Origin: Pseudomonas wadenswilerensis
Lineage (GTDB): Bacteria > Pseudomonadota > Gammaproteobacteria > Pseudomonadales > Pseudomonadaceae
Reading direction: 5' to 3'
Assembly (NCBI RefSeq): GCF_900497695.1
Contig: NZ_UIDD01000011.1
Location: 186,001-250,000 of the forward strand
DNA length: 64,000 nt
Position numbers and translations under genes: made by a program. Below are positions 1 to 8,445 of this stretch, piece after piece; within the stretch, counting starts at the first letter, position 1; every line of letters begins with the position of its first letter. The notes beneath the pieces were generated by a model that worked only from the letters and a program-made list of their open reading frames with translations, made no database searches and was not told where the DNA came from.

Positions 1-606
1 CACGCTGGCCATGCGGATGTTGTTTTCCCAGCGGTACAGGCTGTAGGCCAGCAACTGCGGCCAGAGGTTGGGCAAGGTGCCGAAGCAGAACGCCGTGACC
101 TGGCTGCCGCCTTGCAGGCGAATGGCCGCAGCCGGTTCTGGCGGGGCGTTTTCCAGGGCTTCGGCGAACAGGCGGCCGAGTACGCCTGAGGTATGCAAGG
201 CCAAGGCCAGCGTGCCGGCATTGGGCCCAAGGCCCGCGGCGAGGACGGTCAAGGCCGCCCACACCAGCTCCGGAATCGCCCGTAATGCGTTGAGCAGCAG
301 GCGCGCTACGCCTTGCAACGGCCAGCCAAAACGCCCGGCTGCCGGCAAGGCCAGCAACAGGCCGAGCACCACCGCAAGCAAGGTACCCAGCCCTGACATG
401 GCCAGGGTTTCCAGTGCGCCTTTGCCAACCGCCCGCAGGTGATCGGGGCTCAGGTCGGGGCTGAGGAATCGCAGCGCGTAAGCGCCCATCTGCCCTAACC
501 CGCCATCGCCAAACAGCGCCTGCAGATCAAGGCTCAAATAAGCGAACGAAGCGGCCACCGCCGCCAACAGCACCAGCACCAGCGCCGTGTTGATCAACGC
601 TCTCAT
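1..606 (-). CDS. ABC transporter permease, PhnE family (partial, 3' end outside window)
   Basis: The first 202 codons of a minus-strand inner-membrane permease; the C-terminus lies beyond the window edge. It starts at the ATG at 606, which overlaps the stop of the upstream permease (ATGA). The N-terminus is a strongly hydrophobic helix (MRALINTALVLVLLAAVA). The sequence parallels the adjacent complete permease, including an Arg-Trp-Glu-Asn segment near the window edge that matches its Arg-Trp-Glu-Cys segment. Two PhnE-type permeases in tandem with one ATPase and one binding protein are typical of phosphonate/phosphite-type importers. In this context the substrate may be a selenium oxyanion (inference from the divergent selD-mnmH). 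Confidence 0.85.
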   Translation of the reverse strand, partial: MRALINTALVLVLLAAVAASFAYLSLDLQALFGDGGLGQMGAYALRFLSPDLSPDHLRAVGKGALETLAMSGLGTLLAVVLGLLLALPAAGRFGWPLQGVARLLLNALRAIPELVWAALTVLAAGLGPNAGTLALALHTSGVLGRLFAEALENAPPEPAAAIRLQGGSQVTAFCFGTLPNLWPQLLAYSLYRWENNIRMASV

Positions 607-1430
607 GCCAGCCTCCCGCGCAGCAGGCGACTGAGCTGGTCGGCCAGCCATACCAGCAGCAGAAACGTCAGCAGCATGCTCGCCACCTCGGCGCCGGCGA
701 ACATGCGCATGGACAGGTCGATCTGCTGGCCCAACCCGCCCGCGCCGACAAAGCCCATCACCACCGAGGCACGGATCGCACATTCCCAGCGGTACACCGT
801 GTAGGACACCAGCTCCGCCGCCGCTGCGGGCAGGACGCCGTAGAAAAACGCGCTCAAGCGGCTGCTGCCGGCGTGCAACAAGGCATGGGCCGGGCGCTGG
901 TCGACCGACTCGAAGATCTCCGCATAGACCTTGCCGAGCATGCCGCTGTAGGTAATGGCGATGGCCAGCACCCCGGCGGTCGGGCCCAGGCCGACCGCGC
1001 GGACGAACAACAGCGCCCAGACGATCTCCGGCACGCTTCGCAGGAAGATCAACAGGCCGCGCACCGGCAGGCGCAGGGTGCGCGACCAGAAGCCCAGGCG
1101 ACCGCCACGGGAAGCGGCGCGCAACGACAGCGCCCGGCTGGCCAGCAGGCTGGCCGGGATCGCCAGCAGCAAGGCTAGGGTCATGCCGGCGGTAGCCACT
1201 GCCAGGGTCTGCAAAGTGGCATCCCAAAGCAGCCGCAGGAAATCAGGCTCATGGGCCGGCGGCCAGAAGGCGCTGACAAAATTGCCCATCTCGCGGCGGT
1301 TATCGGCCTGCAGCAACACCCCGGGGTTCAGCTCACTGAGGCGGATGCCCGGCCACAACAGGGCAATCGCCAACAGCGCCAGCAACAACCTGGGCAGTGC
1401 CGCCGGGTCGCGGCTATCGGCCTTCAGCAT
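603..1430 (-). CDS. ABC transporter permease, PhnE family
   Basis: A 275-residue inner-membrane permease. About six hydrophobic segments are visible, with a long cytoplasmic coupling region around residues 150-200 (EIFESVDQRPAHAL) and a C-terminal GFVGAGGLGQQID stretch, typical of PhnE permeases of the phosphonate/phosphite uptake family. It overlaps the upstream ATPase gene by 7 bases and the downstream permease by 4, so the four genes are translationally coupled. Substrate specificity cannot be read from the sequence; the divergent selD-mnmH genes point to selenate/selenite rather than phosphonate. Confidence 0.87.
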   Translation of the reverse strand: MLKADSRDPAALPRLLLALLAIALLWPGIRLSELNPGVLLQADNRREMGNFVSAFWPPAHEPDFLRLLWDATLQTLAVATAGMTLALLLAIPASLLASRALSLRAASRGGRLGFWSRTLRLPVRGLLIFLRSVPEIVWALLFVRAVGLGPTAGVLAIAITYSGMLGKVYAEIFESVDQRPAHALLHAGSSRLSAFFYGVLPAAAAELVSYTVYRWECAIRASVVMGFVGAGGLGQQIDLSMRMFAGAEVASMLLTFLLLVWLADQLSRLLRGRLA

Positions 1431-2218
1431 CGGGGAATCTGCAGGCTCAAAGCCGGCAACGGTAACGGCGGCGACACCAACTGTTCGTTGGCATACAGCG
1501 CATCGAGCATCTCGCTGGAGACCTCGCTCGCCGGGCGATCAAAGACGATACGCCCTTCGCGAATACCGATTACCCGTGGAAAATGCGCCAGCGCCAGCTC
1601 TACCGCATGCAGGCTGGCGATCAGGGTCACGCCGCGCTCGCTGGCATGCTGGTTGAGGGTTTTCAGGCTGTGTTCGGCCAGCACCGGATCCATGGCCGAT
1701 ACCGGCTCGTCGGCCAGCAGTATCTCTGGTTGCTGGTACAGCGCCCGGGCAATGCCGACCCGTTGCAACTGGCCGCCGGACAATTGCCCGCACTGAACAA
1801 AAATCTTCTCGGCCATGCCCAGGTCAGTCAGCACTTCGCGCACACCCGGAACATCCGCCGGGTGCAGCAGGTTGAGTAGCCCGCGCAAGGTGCTCCACTG
1901 CCCCAGGCGCCCCGCCAGCACCGCCGTCACTACTCGCTGGCGCGGTGGCAACGGCGGTGCTTGATGGATCAGGGCGATCCGCGCGCGCAGGCGCTGGCGC
2001 GCACCGGCGGACAAACGCCAGGGCGCCATATCGAGCAGTTCGACGGTGCCGGTACTGGGCTCGATGGCCGTGCCCAGCAACTGCAGCAGGCTCGACTTGC
2101 CCGCCCCCGACGGACCGATGATTGCCACCCGCTCGCCGCCAGCAATCTGCAAGTCGATCCCGTGCAGCGCCTGAACCTGGCCGTGGCGCAAGCTGGCATC
2201 GCTCAAACGCAGGGTCAT
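1424..2218 (-). CDS. ABC transporter ATP-binding protein, PhnC-like
   Basis: A 264-residue cytoplasmic ATPase that powers the importer. Walker A is GPSGAGKSS at residues 35-43, the ABC signature is LSGGQLQRVGIARAL, and Walker B is ILLADEP followed by the D-loop SAMD. Length and order match the PhnC family. It overlaps the binding-protein gene upstream by 4 bases (ATGA-type) and the permease downstream by 7. There is no phosphonate lyase gene in the window, so phosphonate catabolism is not supported; uptake of a selenium or phosphorus oxyanion is the plausible role. Confidence 0.9.
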   Translation of the reverse strand: MTLRLSDASLRHGQVQALHGIDLQIAGGERVAIIGPSGAGKSSLLQLLGTAIEPSTGTVELLDMAPWRLSAGARQRLRARIALIHQAPPLPPRQRVVTAVLAGRLGQWSTLRGLLNLLHPADVPGVREVLTDLGMAEKIFVQCGQLSGGQLQRVGIARALYQQPEILLADEPVSAMDPVLAEHSLKTLNQHASERGVTLIASLHAVELALAHFPRVIGIREGRIVFDRPASEVSSEMLDALYANEQLVSPPLPLPALSLQIPRC

Positions 2219-3066
2219 TTCAGCAGTTCGGCGGCGCGAGCGGCCTCTTCGATACCCTTGTAGTTGTCCGGGCTGGTTTCGATAAAGCGGCTGGCGGCCT
2301 GCAGGTCGAGGATAGCCTTGTCGCCAGGCTTGGCCGGATCAAGATCGAGGAACGCTTGCTTGATCTTGTCTTTCAGCGCCGGGTCGAGGCTGCCACGCAC
2401 CGTCCAGTTATAGTCGAAGTAGCTTGGGGTGGTGGCGAACACCTTGACCTTGCTGGTATCGACCTTGCCCGACGCCACCAGCTTTTCCCAGACGCTGGCG
2501 TTAAGGACCCCGCCATCGGCCTTACCGGCCTGTACCCAGGCCGCAGTGGCATCGTGGGCACCGGAATAGGCAACGCGGCTGAAGTAGGTTTCTGGCTTGA
2601 TGCCATCCTTGAGCATGAAGTAGCGCGGCATCAGGCTGCCCGAAGTGGACGAAATGGAACCGAAGGCAAAGGTCTTGCCCTTGAGGTCGGCCAGGCTTTT
2701 CACATTTGAGTTAGCGGTGATGAATTTGCTGGTGAACTTGGCGTCCTGTTCACGCTGTACCAAAGGTGTGGCTGTCGGATCCTTAAGGTGCACCTGTACG
2801 AAAGTGAAACCGCCCAGCCAGGCCATATCCAGCTTGTTGGCGACCAGCGACTCGACCACTGCCGGGTAATCTGCCACCGGCACGAACTCGACCTTCATGC
2901 CCAGCTTCTGCTCCAGGTATTCGCCCAATGGCTTGAACTTGCGTAGCAGTTCGGTGGGCGCTTCGTCAGGGATGGCACTGACTCGCAGCGTGTCGGCCGC
3001 CTGGGCCAGGTAGGACGAGCAAGACAACACCAGGCCGGCAAACAGCGCCAGGGGACGTTTGAGCAT
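2215..3066 (-). CDS. PhnD-family periplasmic substrate-binding protein, probable selenium oxyanion uptake
   Basis: A 283-residue secreted binding protein. I chose the ATG at 3066 because it is preceded by a GGAG-type ribosome binding site and begins a clean signal peptide (MLKRPLALFAGLVLSCSS, cleavage likely after AQA). The mature part has the PhnD-like pattern DEAPTELLRKFKPLGEYLEQ and the hinge SGSLMPRYFML. It is the first gene of the importer operon and is transcribed away from selD. As I recall, PhnD-like proteins beside selD/mnmH in Pseudomonas are annotated as putative selenate-binding proteins. The neighbourhood supports this; the ligand is untested here. Confidence 0.8.
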   Translation of the reverse strand: MLKRPLALFAGLVLSCSSYLAQAADTLRVSAIPDEAPTELLRKFKPLGEYLEQKLGMKVEFVPVADYPAVVESLVANKLDMAWLGGFTFVQVHLKDPTATPLVQREQDAKFTSKFITANSNVKSLADLKGKTFAFGSISSTSGSLMPRYFMLKDGIKPETYFSRVAYSGAHDATAAWVQAGKADGGVLNASVWEKLVASGKVDTSKVKVFATTPSYFDYNWTVRGSLDPALKDKIKQAFLDLDPAKPGDKAILDLQAASRFIETSPDNYKGIEEAARAAELLK

Positions 3067-3119
3067 GGGGATTCTCCGGTTCAATAGCGGGGAAAGGGCC
3101 GGCATGGGCCACCCCGGAA

Positions 3120-3125
3120 ATTATA
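3120..3125 (-). promoter_or_regulatory. Candidate -10 element for the ABC importer operon
   Basis: A perfect TATAAT reads on the minus strand, 54 bases upstream of the PhnD-like start at 3066. The matching -35 is poor. The 122-base gap between 3066 and selD at 3189 must hold both divergent promoters; TACACT at 3155-3160 is a possible -10 for selD. Confidence 0.35.
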
Positions 3126-3188
3126 AGAGGCATCGGCGCAAAGGCCAGCTTTGCTACACTCGGGCGTTCACGACAAGTCGAGGTGCCT

Positions 3189-4223
3189 ATGAACGAGCCG
3201 ATCCGCCTGACCCAGTACAGCCACGGCGCCGGCTGTGGCTGCAAGATCTCCCCGAAGATGCTCGAGGTGATTCTCGCCGAAAGCGGCACCCAGGCGCTGG
3301 ACCCGAAACTCTGGGTCGGCAACGCCTCGCGCGATGACGCGGCCGTCTACGCCCTTGATGACGAACGCGGCGTGGTGTCGACCACCGACTTCTTCATGCC
3401 CATCGTCGACGACCCGTACGACTTCGGCCGCATCGCCGCCACCAACGCCATCAGCGACATCTACGCCATGGGCGGCGACCCGCTGATGGCCATCGCCATT
3501 CTCGGCTGGCCAGTCAACGTGCTGGCCCCGGAAGTGGCCCGTGAAGTGATCCGTGGTGGCCGCGCGGTATGCGCCGAAGCGGGCATTCCCTTGGCCGGTG
3601 GGCACTCCATCGATGCCCCCGAGCCGATCTTCGGCCTGGCCGTGACCGGCGTGGTGCAAAAACGCCACATGAAACGCAACGACACCGCTAGCGTCGGCTG
3701 CCGCCTGTACCTGACCAAACCGCTGGGCATCGGCATCCTTACCACCGCCGAGAAAAAGGCCAAGCTGCGCGACCAGGACAAGGGCCTGGCCCGCGACTGG
3801 ATGTGCACTTTGAACACCCCGGGCAGCCGCTTCGGCAAGCTGGCCGGGGTCAAGGCCATGACCGACGTCACCGGCTTCGGCCTGCTTGGCCACCTGGTGG
3901 AACTGGCCGACGGCAGCGGCCTGAGCGCACGCCTGAACTACAGCGCGGTGCCCCGCCTGCCGAGCGTCGAGCACTACCTGGCCGAAGGCTGCGTGCCCGG
4001 CGGTACCCTGCGCAACTTCGACAGCTATGGCGAGAAAATCGCCCCATTGAGCGACGAGCAGAAGCACCTGCTGTGCGACCCGCAAACCAGCGGCGGCCTG
4101 CTGGTGGCGGTGGCGCCAGAAGGGGAAGCGGAGTTTCTCGCCGTTGCGGGCGAGCTGGGCCTGAACCTGGCGCCAATCGGCGAGCTGGTCGAGCGACAGA
4201 GCCATGCGGTTGAGGTGCTTTGA
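3189..4223 (+). CDS. selD: Selenide, water dikinase (selenophosphate synthetase)
   Basis: Makes selenophosphate from selenide and ATP in the cytoplasm, the selenium donor for selenocysteine and 2-selenouridine. The N-terminal catalytic motif HGAGCGCKISP is intact, with Cys16 and Lys19 (equivalent to E. coli Cys17 and Lys20). Cys rather than selenocysteine is used. ATP-binding motifs RDDAAVY, STTDFFMPIVDD and GGHSIDAPEPIFGLAVTG are clear. The ATG at 3189 was preferred over a GTG two codons upstream because GAGG lies just before it. The stop overlaps the mnmH start (TGATG). No selA, selB or selenocysteine tRNA was seen in the window. Confidence 0.97.
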   Translation: MNEPIRLTQYSHGAGCGCKISPKMLEVILAESGTQALDPKLWVGNASRDDAAVYALDDERGVVSTTDFFMPIVDDPYDFGRIAATNAISDIYAMGGDPLMAIAILGWPVNVLAPEVAREVIRGGRAVCAEAGIPLAGGHSIDAPEPIFGLAVTGVVQKRHMKRNDTASVGCRLYLTKPLGIGILTTAEKKAKLRDQDKGLARDWMCTLNTPGSRFGKLAGVKAMTDVTGFGLLGHLVELADGSGLSARLNYSAVPRLPSVEHYLAEGCVPGGTLRNFDSYGEKIAPLSDEQKHLLCDPQTSGGLLVAVAPEGEAEFLAVAGELGLNLAPIGELVERQSHAVEVL

Positions 4224-5326
4224 TGCGTGACAACTGCACCGACTACCGCCAGCTGTTTCTCAACGATGTAGCCATGATGGACATGCGCGCCCCGGTGGAA
4301 TTCACCAAGGGCGCCTTTCCCGAAGCTATCAACCTGCCGCTGATGAACGACCTTGAACGGCAGAAGGTCGGCACCTGCTACAAGCAGCACGGCCAGCAGG
4401 CCGCCATCGCCCTGGGCCATCAACTGGTCAGTGGCCCGCTCAAGGATCAACGCATTGCCGCCTGGGCTGCCTTCGCCCGAGCCAACCCCGAGGGTTACCT
4501 CTACTGTTTTCGCGGCGGCCTGCGCTCGCAGATCGCCCAGCAGTGGCTCAAGACCGACGCCGGCATTCACTATCCCAAGGTGGTCGGTGGCTACAAAGCC
4601 ATGCGTAATTTCCTGCTCCATACCACCCAGCAAGCGGTGGCCGACTGTGACTTCGTGCTGATCGGCGGCCTCACCGGCACCGGCAAGACCGAAGTGCTGC
4701 AACGGCTGGATAACGCTGTTGACCTCGAAGGTCACGCCAATCACCGCGGCTCCAGCTTCGGCAAACGCGCCACCGGCCAGCCGGCGCAGATCGACTTCGA
4801 GAACCAGTTGGCCATCGATGTGCTGAAAAAACGCGCCCGCGGCGTCGAGCAGTTCGTGCTCGAAGACGAGGGCCGCATCGTCGGCAGCTGCACGCTGCCG
4901 CTGGAGCTGTACCAGGGCATGCAGCACTACCCGCTGGTGTGGCTGGAAGACAGCTTTGATAACCGCGTCGAGCGGATTCTGCGCGATTACGTGATCGACC
5001 TCAGTGCCGAGTTCGTTGCCCTGCACGGTGATGAAGAGGGTTTGCGACTGTTTGCCGAACGCCTGACCCAGAGCATGGCCAACATTCTCAAGCGCCTCGG
5101 CGGCGAGCGCTACCAGCGGCTGTCGGCGTTGCTCGAGCAAGCGCTGCAAGAGCAACTGCGCAGTGGCGCAGTAGACTTGCACCGCGCCTGGATCAGCGGC
5201 CTGCTCAACGAGTACTACGACCCGATGTACGCCTACCAGCGCCAGAGCAAGGCCGAGCGAATCGAGTTCGCCGGTGACCAGCGCGAAGTGCGCGAATACC
5301 TGCGCGCTCGCGCCAGCCGACGCTGA
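4223..5326 (+). CDS. mnmH: tRNA 2-selenouridine synthase
   Basis: Also called SelU or YbbB. It converts 2-thiouridine to 2-selenouridine at the wobble position of some tRNAs using selenophosphate. The N-terminal rhodanese domain (about residues 5-125) carries the catalytic Cys95 in YCFRGGLRS. A P-loop GLTGTGKTEVL follows at 149-159, as in the family. The ATG at 4223 shares one base with the selD stop, and GAGG precedes it, so the two are translationally coupled. Length (367 residues) is normal. Together with selD this makes a dedicated selenium tRNA-modification operon. Confidence 0.95.
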   Translation: MRDNCTDYRQLFLNDVAMMDMRAPVEFTKGAFPEAINLPLMNDLERQKVGTCYKQHGQQAAIALGHQLVSGPLKDQRIAAWAAFARANPEGYLYCFRGGLRSQIAQQWLKTDAGIHYPKVVGGYKAMRNFLLHTTQQAVADCDFVLIGGLTGTGKTEVLQRLDNAVDLEGHANHRGSSFGKRATGQPAQIDFENQLAIDVLKKRARGVEQFVLEDEGRIVGSCTLPLELYQGMQHYPLVWLEDSFDNRVERILRDYVIDLSAEFVALHGDEEGLRLFAERLTQSMANILKRLGGERYQRLSALLEQALQEQLRSGAVDLHRAWISGLLNEYYDPMYAYQRQSKAERIEFAGDQREVREYLRARASRR

Positions 5327-5328
5327 CC

Positions 5329-5712
5329 TTACGGCTGCAGCAAGGCCTGCAGCTCGTCGGCGCGGTCGCGGGTGCTGCTGAGGATGCACCCGGCGCCATT
5401 GAGCTGATCGACGGTGCCGCCGGTGAGGCTGTAATACAGGTTGCAGTTGGCGTCGCGATACTTGATCCAGGCCCGTTGGGCTTCACGCAGCTGGGTTTGC
5501 TGAGGCCCTTCGAGGCCGGTCATGGCCTTTTTGTAGGCGCTGTTCAAGCGGCTATCCTGGCGCTTGATCTCGGCGCCGTTGCAGTTGTTCATGGCCAGCG
5601 TTGATTCGGCGGTTTTCATGCAGGCGCTGTAGGCCGGGGAGTACTCGTCCTGGGCCTGGGCTATTGAGGAACAACAGACCCATAGGCCGATAAGCAAAAA
5701 TGGACGTTTCAT
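5329..5712 (-). CDS. LprI/DUF1311-family small secreted protein
   Basis: A 127-residue protein with a signal peptide (MKRPFLLIGLWVCCSSIAQA) and several cysteines in the mature part (SACMKTAES, NNCNGAEI, DANCNLYY, GAGCILSS). The pattern with AQRAWIKYRDANC is typical of the DUF1311 or LprI family, some members of which inhibit lysozyme. It is probably periplasmic, with disulfides. It converges on mnmH, leaving two bases between the stops. The biological target is not known from the sequence. Confidence 0.8.
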   Translation of the reverse strand: MKRPFLLIGLWVCCSSIAQAQDEYSPAYSACMKTAESTLAMNNCNGAEIKRQDSRLNSAYKKAMTGLEGPQQTQLREAQRAWIKYRDANCNLYYSLTGGTVDQLNGAGCILSSTRDRADELQALLQP

Positions 5713-5732
5713 GCTGCGGACTCCGTCTTGGG

Positions 5733-5832
5733 TAGGAGCGGGCTTGCCCCGCGATCAGGCCGGCCCAGACACTACATCGACATCGCTTGAATTACGAGCG
5801 CTACGCGTTCGATCGCGGGGCAAGCCCGCTCC
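5733..5832. repeat. Inverted pair of REP elements
   Basis: Two copies of a Pseudomonas REP unit (GGAGCGGGCTTGCCCCGCGAT) face each other at about 5733-5755 and 5811-5832, with 55 bases between them. The second copy reads ATCGCGGGGCAAGCCCGCTCC. The pair overlaps the 3' end of the LysR gene and supplies its last residues. Confidence 0.85.
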
Positions 5833-6729
5833 TGCGCACACCTGCATCACCTTCTCGCGCAACCAGCGATGCCCCGCCTCTCCTTCCCGGCGTTGATGCC
5901 ATGCTTGCTGAAAGGCAAGCGGCCTGATCGCCAGCGGCGGCTGGAACCTGCGCAAGCGCGAATCCAGCTTGCCGCTGTCCAGGCTGCGCCGGGCCACCGT
6001 GAGGATCAGGTCGGTGCCGGCAATCACTTCCTGGGCCGCAGCCCAATGGGGCAAGACCAGCGCCACCCGGCGCTGGGCGCCGATACCCTGGAGCGCCAGG
6101 TCGATTTCGTTATCGACGCCGGGGCGCACTGCCACTAGCACATGCGGCCGCACCAGCCACTCGTCCAGGCTCAGACCACCACGCGTAGGCAAATGACTGC
6201 GATCGGCAATACAGGTGAAGGTCTCATCGAACAGCGTCTGCGCCCGCAGTTCCGTCGCCAGCTCAGGAAAGACCGCCAGGGCCAGATCGGCCTCACCATC
6301 GAACAGCTGGCCGAGCATGGCCTCACGGCTGCCCTGGGAGACAATCAGGTCGATCCCCGGCGCCTCATTACGCAGGAGCCGCATCAGCCCCGGCAATACG
6401 ACCCGGGCGCCGTAATCCGACATTGCCAGACGAAAACTGCGCTGCGCCCGCTGCGGGTCGAAACCGGGGCTACCGAGCAGGCCATCCAGTTGCTCCAACG
6501 CCTGTTGCAAGGGCTCGACCAGCGCCTGAGCCCGCGCCGTGACCTGCAGGCGCCCCCCTCGGCGCACCAGCAGCGGATCACCGAAAAGTTCGCGCAGTTG
6601 CGCCAGGGCATGGCTGACCGCCGGCTGGCTGCGGTGCAGGCGCAAGGCGGCACGCGATACATGTTGCTCGGCCAGCAGGGCATGCAGGGTCAACAGCAGG
6701 TTGAGGTCGATTCGGCGCAAATCATCCAT
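5755..6729 (-). CDS. LysR-family transcriptional regulator with REP-encoded C-terminal tail
   Basis: A 324-residue regulator. The N-terminal winged helix-turn-helix is clear (LNLLLTLHALLAEQHVSRAA, then SQPAVSHALAQLRELFGDPL) at about residues 8-65, and the rest is a periplasmic-binding-like effector domain. The last 25 residues or so (from GAGLPRDRTR to the end) are translated from a REP repeat pair, so the original C-terminus was probably near VMQVCA. It is divergent from the YdcZ-type transporter gene (89-base gap), which it may control. The effector is unknown. Confidence 0.85.
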   Translation of the reverse strand: MDDLRRIDLNLLLTLHALLAEQHVSRAALRLHRSQPAVSHALAQLRELFGDPLLVRRGGRLQVTARAQALVEPLQQALEQLDGLLGSPGFDPQRAQRSFRLAMSDYGARVVLPGLMRLLRNEAPGIDLIVSQGSREAMLGQLFDGEADLALAVFPELATELRAQTLFDETFTCIADRSHLPTRGGLSLDEWLVRPHVLVAVRPGVDNEIDLALQGIGAQRRVALVLPHWAAAQEVIAGTDLILTVARRSLDSGKLDSRLRRFQPPLAIRPLAFQQAWHQRREGEAGHRWLREKVMQVCAGAGLPRDRTRSARNSSDVDVVSGPA

Positions 6730-6818
6730 CCGGCGAATAACTCCTGTGCAGCATTCGAATTTCCATTATTGGGGTGGATAACCAAGACTTTGGCAAGTCA
6801 CTTTTGAGGAGTCCTGCC

Positions 6819-7301
6819 ATGAACCTGCCCGCCATTACCGCCACCTTGCTGCCGCTGGCCATCGCCCTGCTGGCCGGCGCCGCCGTGCCCTTCCAGGCTG
6901 GCAGCAACGCCGCGCTGGGGCGCTTGCTCGGGCATCCGTTGTGGGCGTCGTTGGTGTCGCTGGCGGTGAGTGTGCTGATGGTGATTCCGGCGTTACTGGT
7001 GCTGCGGGCGCCGCTGCCGCAACTCAATGCGTTGGTTCAAGCCCCTTGGTGGGCCTGGTTGGGAGGCGTGGCCGGCGTCGCCTACATCACCGCCGCGCTG
7101 GTGCTGACACCACGCCTGGGCGCTGCTGGGTTCATCGTCTGCGTCATTGCCGGCCAGGTGCTGTCGTCATTGATCATCGACCAATGGGGCCTGATGGGCT
7201 TGCCCGAACGCCCGGTCAACGGCCTGCGTCTGGCCGGCGTCGGGCTGATCGTGGTCGGCATGCTGGTGGTGCAGTGGGGGACGTCGACGTCAGCCCGCTA
7301 G
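6819..7301 (+). CDS. YdcZ/DUF606-family (DMT-type) membrane transporter
   Basis: A 160-residue integral membrane protein with about five hydrophobic helices. The motif PFQAGSNAALGR near residue 25 and LSSLIIDQWGLMGLPERPV toward the C-terminus are typical of the DUF606/YdcZ family of small drug/metabolite-type transporters. The ATG at 6819 follows a GAGGAG ribosome binding site. It is divergent from the LysR gene at 6729, which suggests local regulation. The substrate cannot be assigned. Confidence 0.82.
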   Translation: MNLPAITATLLPLAIALLAGAAVPFQAGSNAALGRLLGHPLWASLVSLAVSVLMVIPALLVLRAPLPQLNALVQAPWWAWLGGVAGVAYITAALVLTPRLGAAGFIVCVIAGQVLSSLIIDQWGLMGLPERPVNGLRLAGVGLIVVGMLVVQWGTSTSAR

Positions 7302-7849
7302 ATAGCGTCCTTGTCGATCTGGATCGGCGGCGGTGGCTCGATCACTTTCTTTAGCTGGAAGTGCAGGCTAGGGGTCTGGATCGCGTAGACGATGGTAATG
7401 TTGAGCACGATTGCCAGGCCGCCATCAAGCCAGTGCCACCCGGGCATCTGTGCGCCTTTGAGTACCTGCCGACACCACCAGGCCTGAGCGGCACAGAAGA
7501 AGCTGATCGAGGCCAGCCAGAGGTAGTAACCAGGCCCAAAGCCGGTGACATCCAGGAAGTCGTAGCTCTGGTTGTTCGGCAGCCGCTCGACGAGCAGCGA
7601 GCTGAGCGCCAGGTACAAGGCGCCAAGCCCCAGTACCAGCGAAAGCCAGCGCCAGCGCCGATGAGTGATGATCGCCAGGCCCAGCAGCGGGTTGGCGAAC
7701 CAGCTGAAAACCTGCATGACAATGCCCCAAGGCCCGTAAAGCATCGCCTGCAAGGCATGCAGCCGACTATCGCCAGACAGATAGATGGCATCGAAACACA
7801 GGCTCAGCAAGTACAACGCCAGGGTGATTGCAACGTAGAACCGGGCCAT
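7298..7849 (-). CDS. Small integral membrane protein of unknown function
   Basis: A 183-residue protein with about four to five hydrophobic helices. It shares FANPLLGLAI and GPGYYLWLASI with the protein encoded just upstream (FANPLYFAAL and LLPGYYVWLLAML), so the two look like diverged paralogues. The ATG at 7849 was chosen because GGAGG lies six to seven bases upstream and because it overlaps the upstream stop by one base (TGATG). The C-terminal tail is proline-rich (EPPPPIQI). It converges with the YdcZ-type transporter gene, overlapping by 4 bases. No function is known to me. Confidence 0.75.
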   Translation of the reverse strand: MARFYVAITLALYLLSLCFDAIYLSGDSRLHALQAMLYGPWGIVMQVFSWFANPLLGLAIITHRRWRWLSLVLGLGALYLALSSLLVERLPNNQSYDFLDVTGFGPGYYLWLASISFFCAAQAWWCRQVLKGAQMPGWHWLDGGLAIVLNITIVYAIQTPSLHFQLKKVIEPPPPIQIDKDAI

Positions 7850-8388
7850 CAGTTGCCTCCACACTCAATGCACGACGTTTGCTCGGGTACCGAACGAAAC
7901 GGCACTTTACTCCAGGGCGTGAAGGCCAGTGGCACGGTCACCACAATCCCGGCGATCAGCACCCAGGCCGGCCAGCCCAGCAGCGGTACCCTGCTGCTGC
8001 CCGCAGGTTCATGCCGGTAGCGCCACTGGCCGAGGATGAACACCAGCATCGCCAGCAACCACACGTAGTAACCAGGCAGTAGCCCCGGCCCGTTGGGCGA
8101 ATCAGGCACCGGGGTCCAGTCGAGCCAGCCCAGCGGTATCATCAGGCCACTCAGCAACAGCGCGGAGCAGCCCAGGTACAGGGCTACCCGCGGTTGTTTG
8201 CGGTGCATCACCAGGGCGGCGAAATACAGCGGGTTGGCAAACCAGAAGGACCCATTCAACACCCCGAGGGCCAGGGCGTGCATGCCGCGCATCACATCGT
8301 GTTCACGGGCGCAGGCCTGGAGGAACAGGCAGGTGAGGTAGCATCCCAGGCTTAAGGTCAGATAGTTCAGCGGCACCAGTAAATCCAT
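7849..8388 (-). CDS. Small integral membrane protein, paralogue of its downstream neighbour
   Basis: A 179-residue membrane protein with about four hydrophobic segments and the shared FANPL and PGYYVWLLAM motifs. It is translationally coupled to the downstream paralogue. The start is uncertain: the ATG at 8388 was chosen, but a TTG at 8400 is also open and neither has a strong ribosome binding site. The short C-terminal tail has two cysteines (SCIECGGN). Function unknown. Confidence 0.7.
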   Translation of the reverse strand: MDLLVPLNYLTLSLGCYLTCLFLQACAREHDVMRGMHALALGVLNGSFWFANPLYFAALVMHRKQPRVALYLGCSALLLSGLMIPLGWLDWTPVPDSPNGPGLLPGYYVWLLAMLVFILGQWRYRHEPAGSSRVPLLGWPAWVLIAGIVVTVPLAFTPWSKVPFRSVPEQTSCIECGGN

Positions 8389-8445
8389 TTGGCTGGTCAA
8401 AGAGCGCGCGACAATAGCGCAGACGGCGCTGCCGCGCTTGATTAT

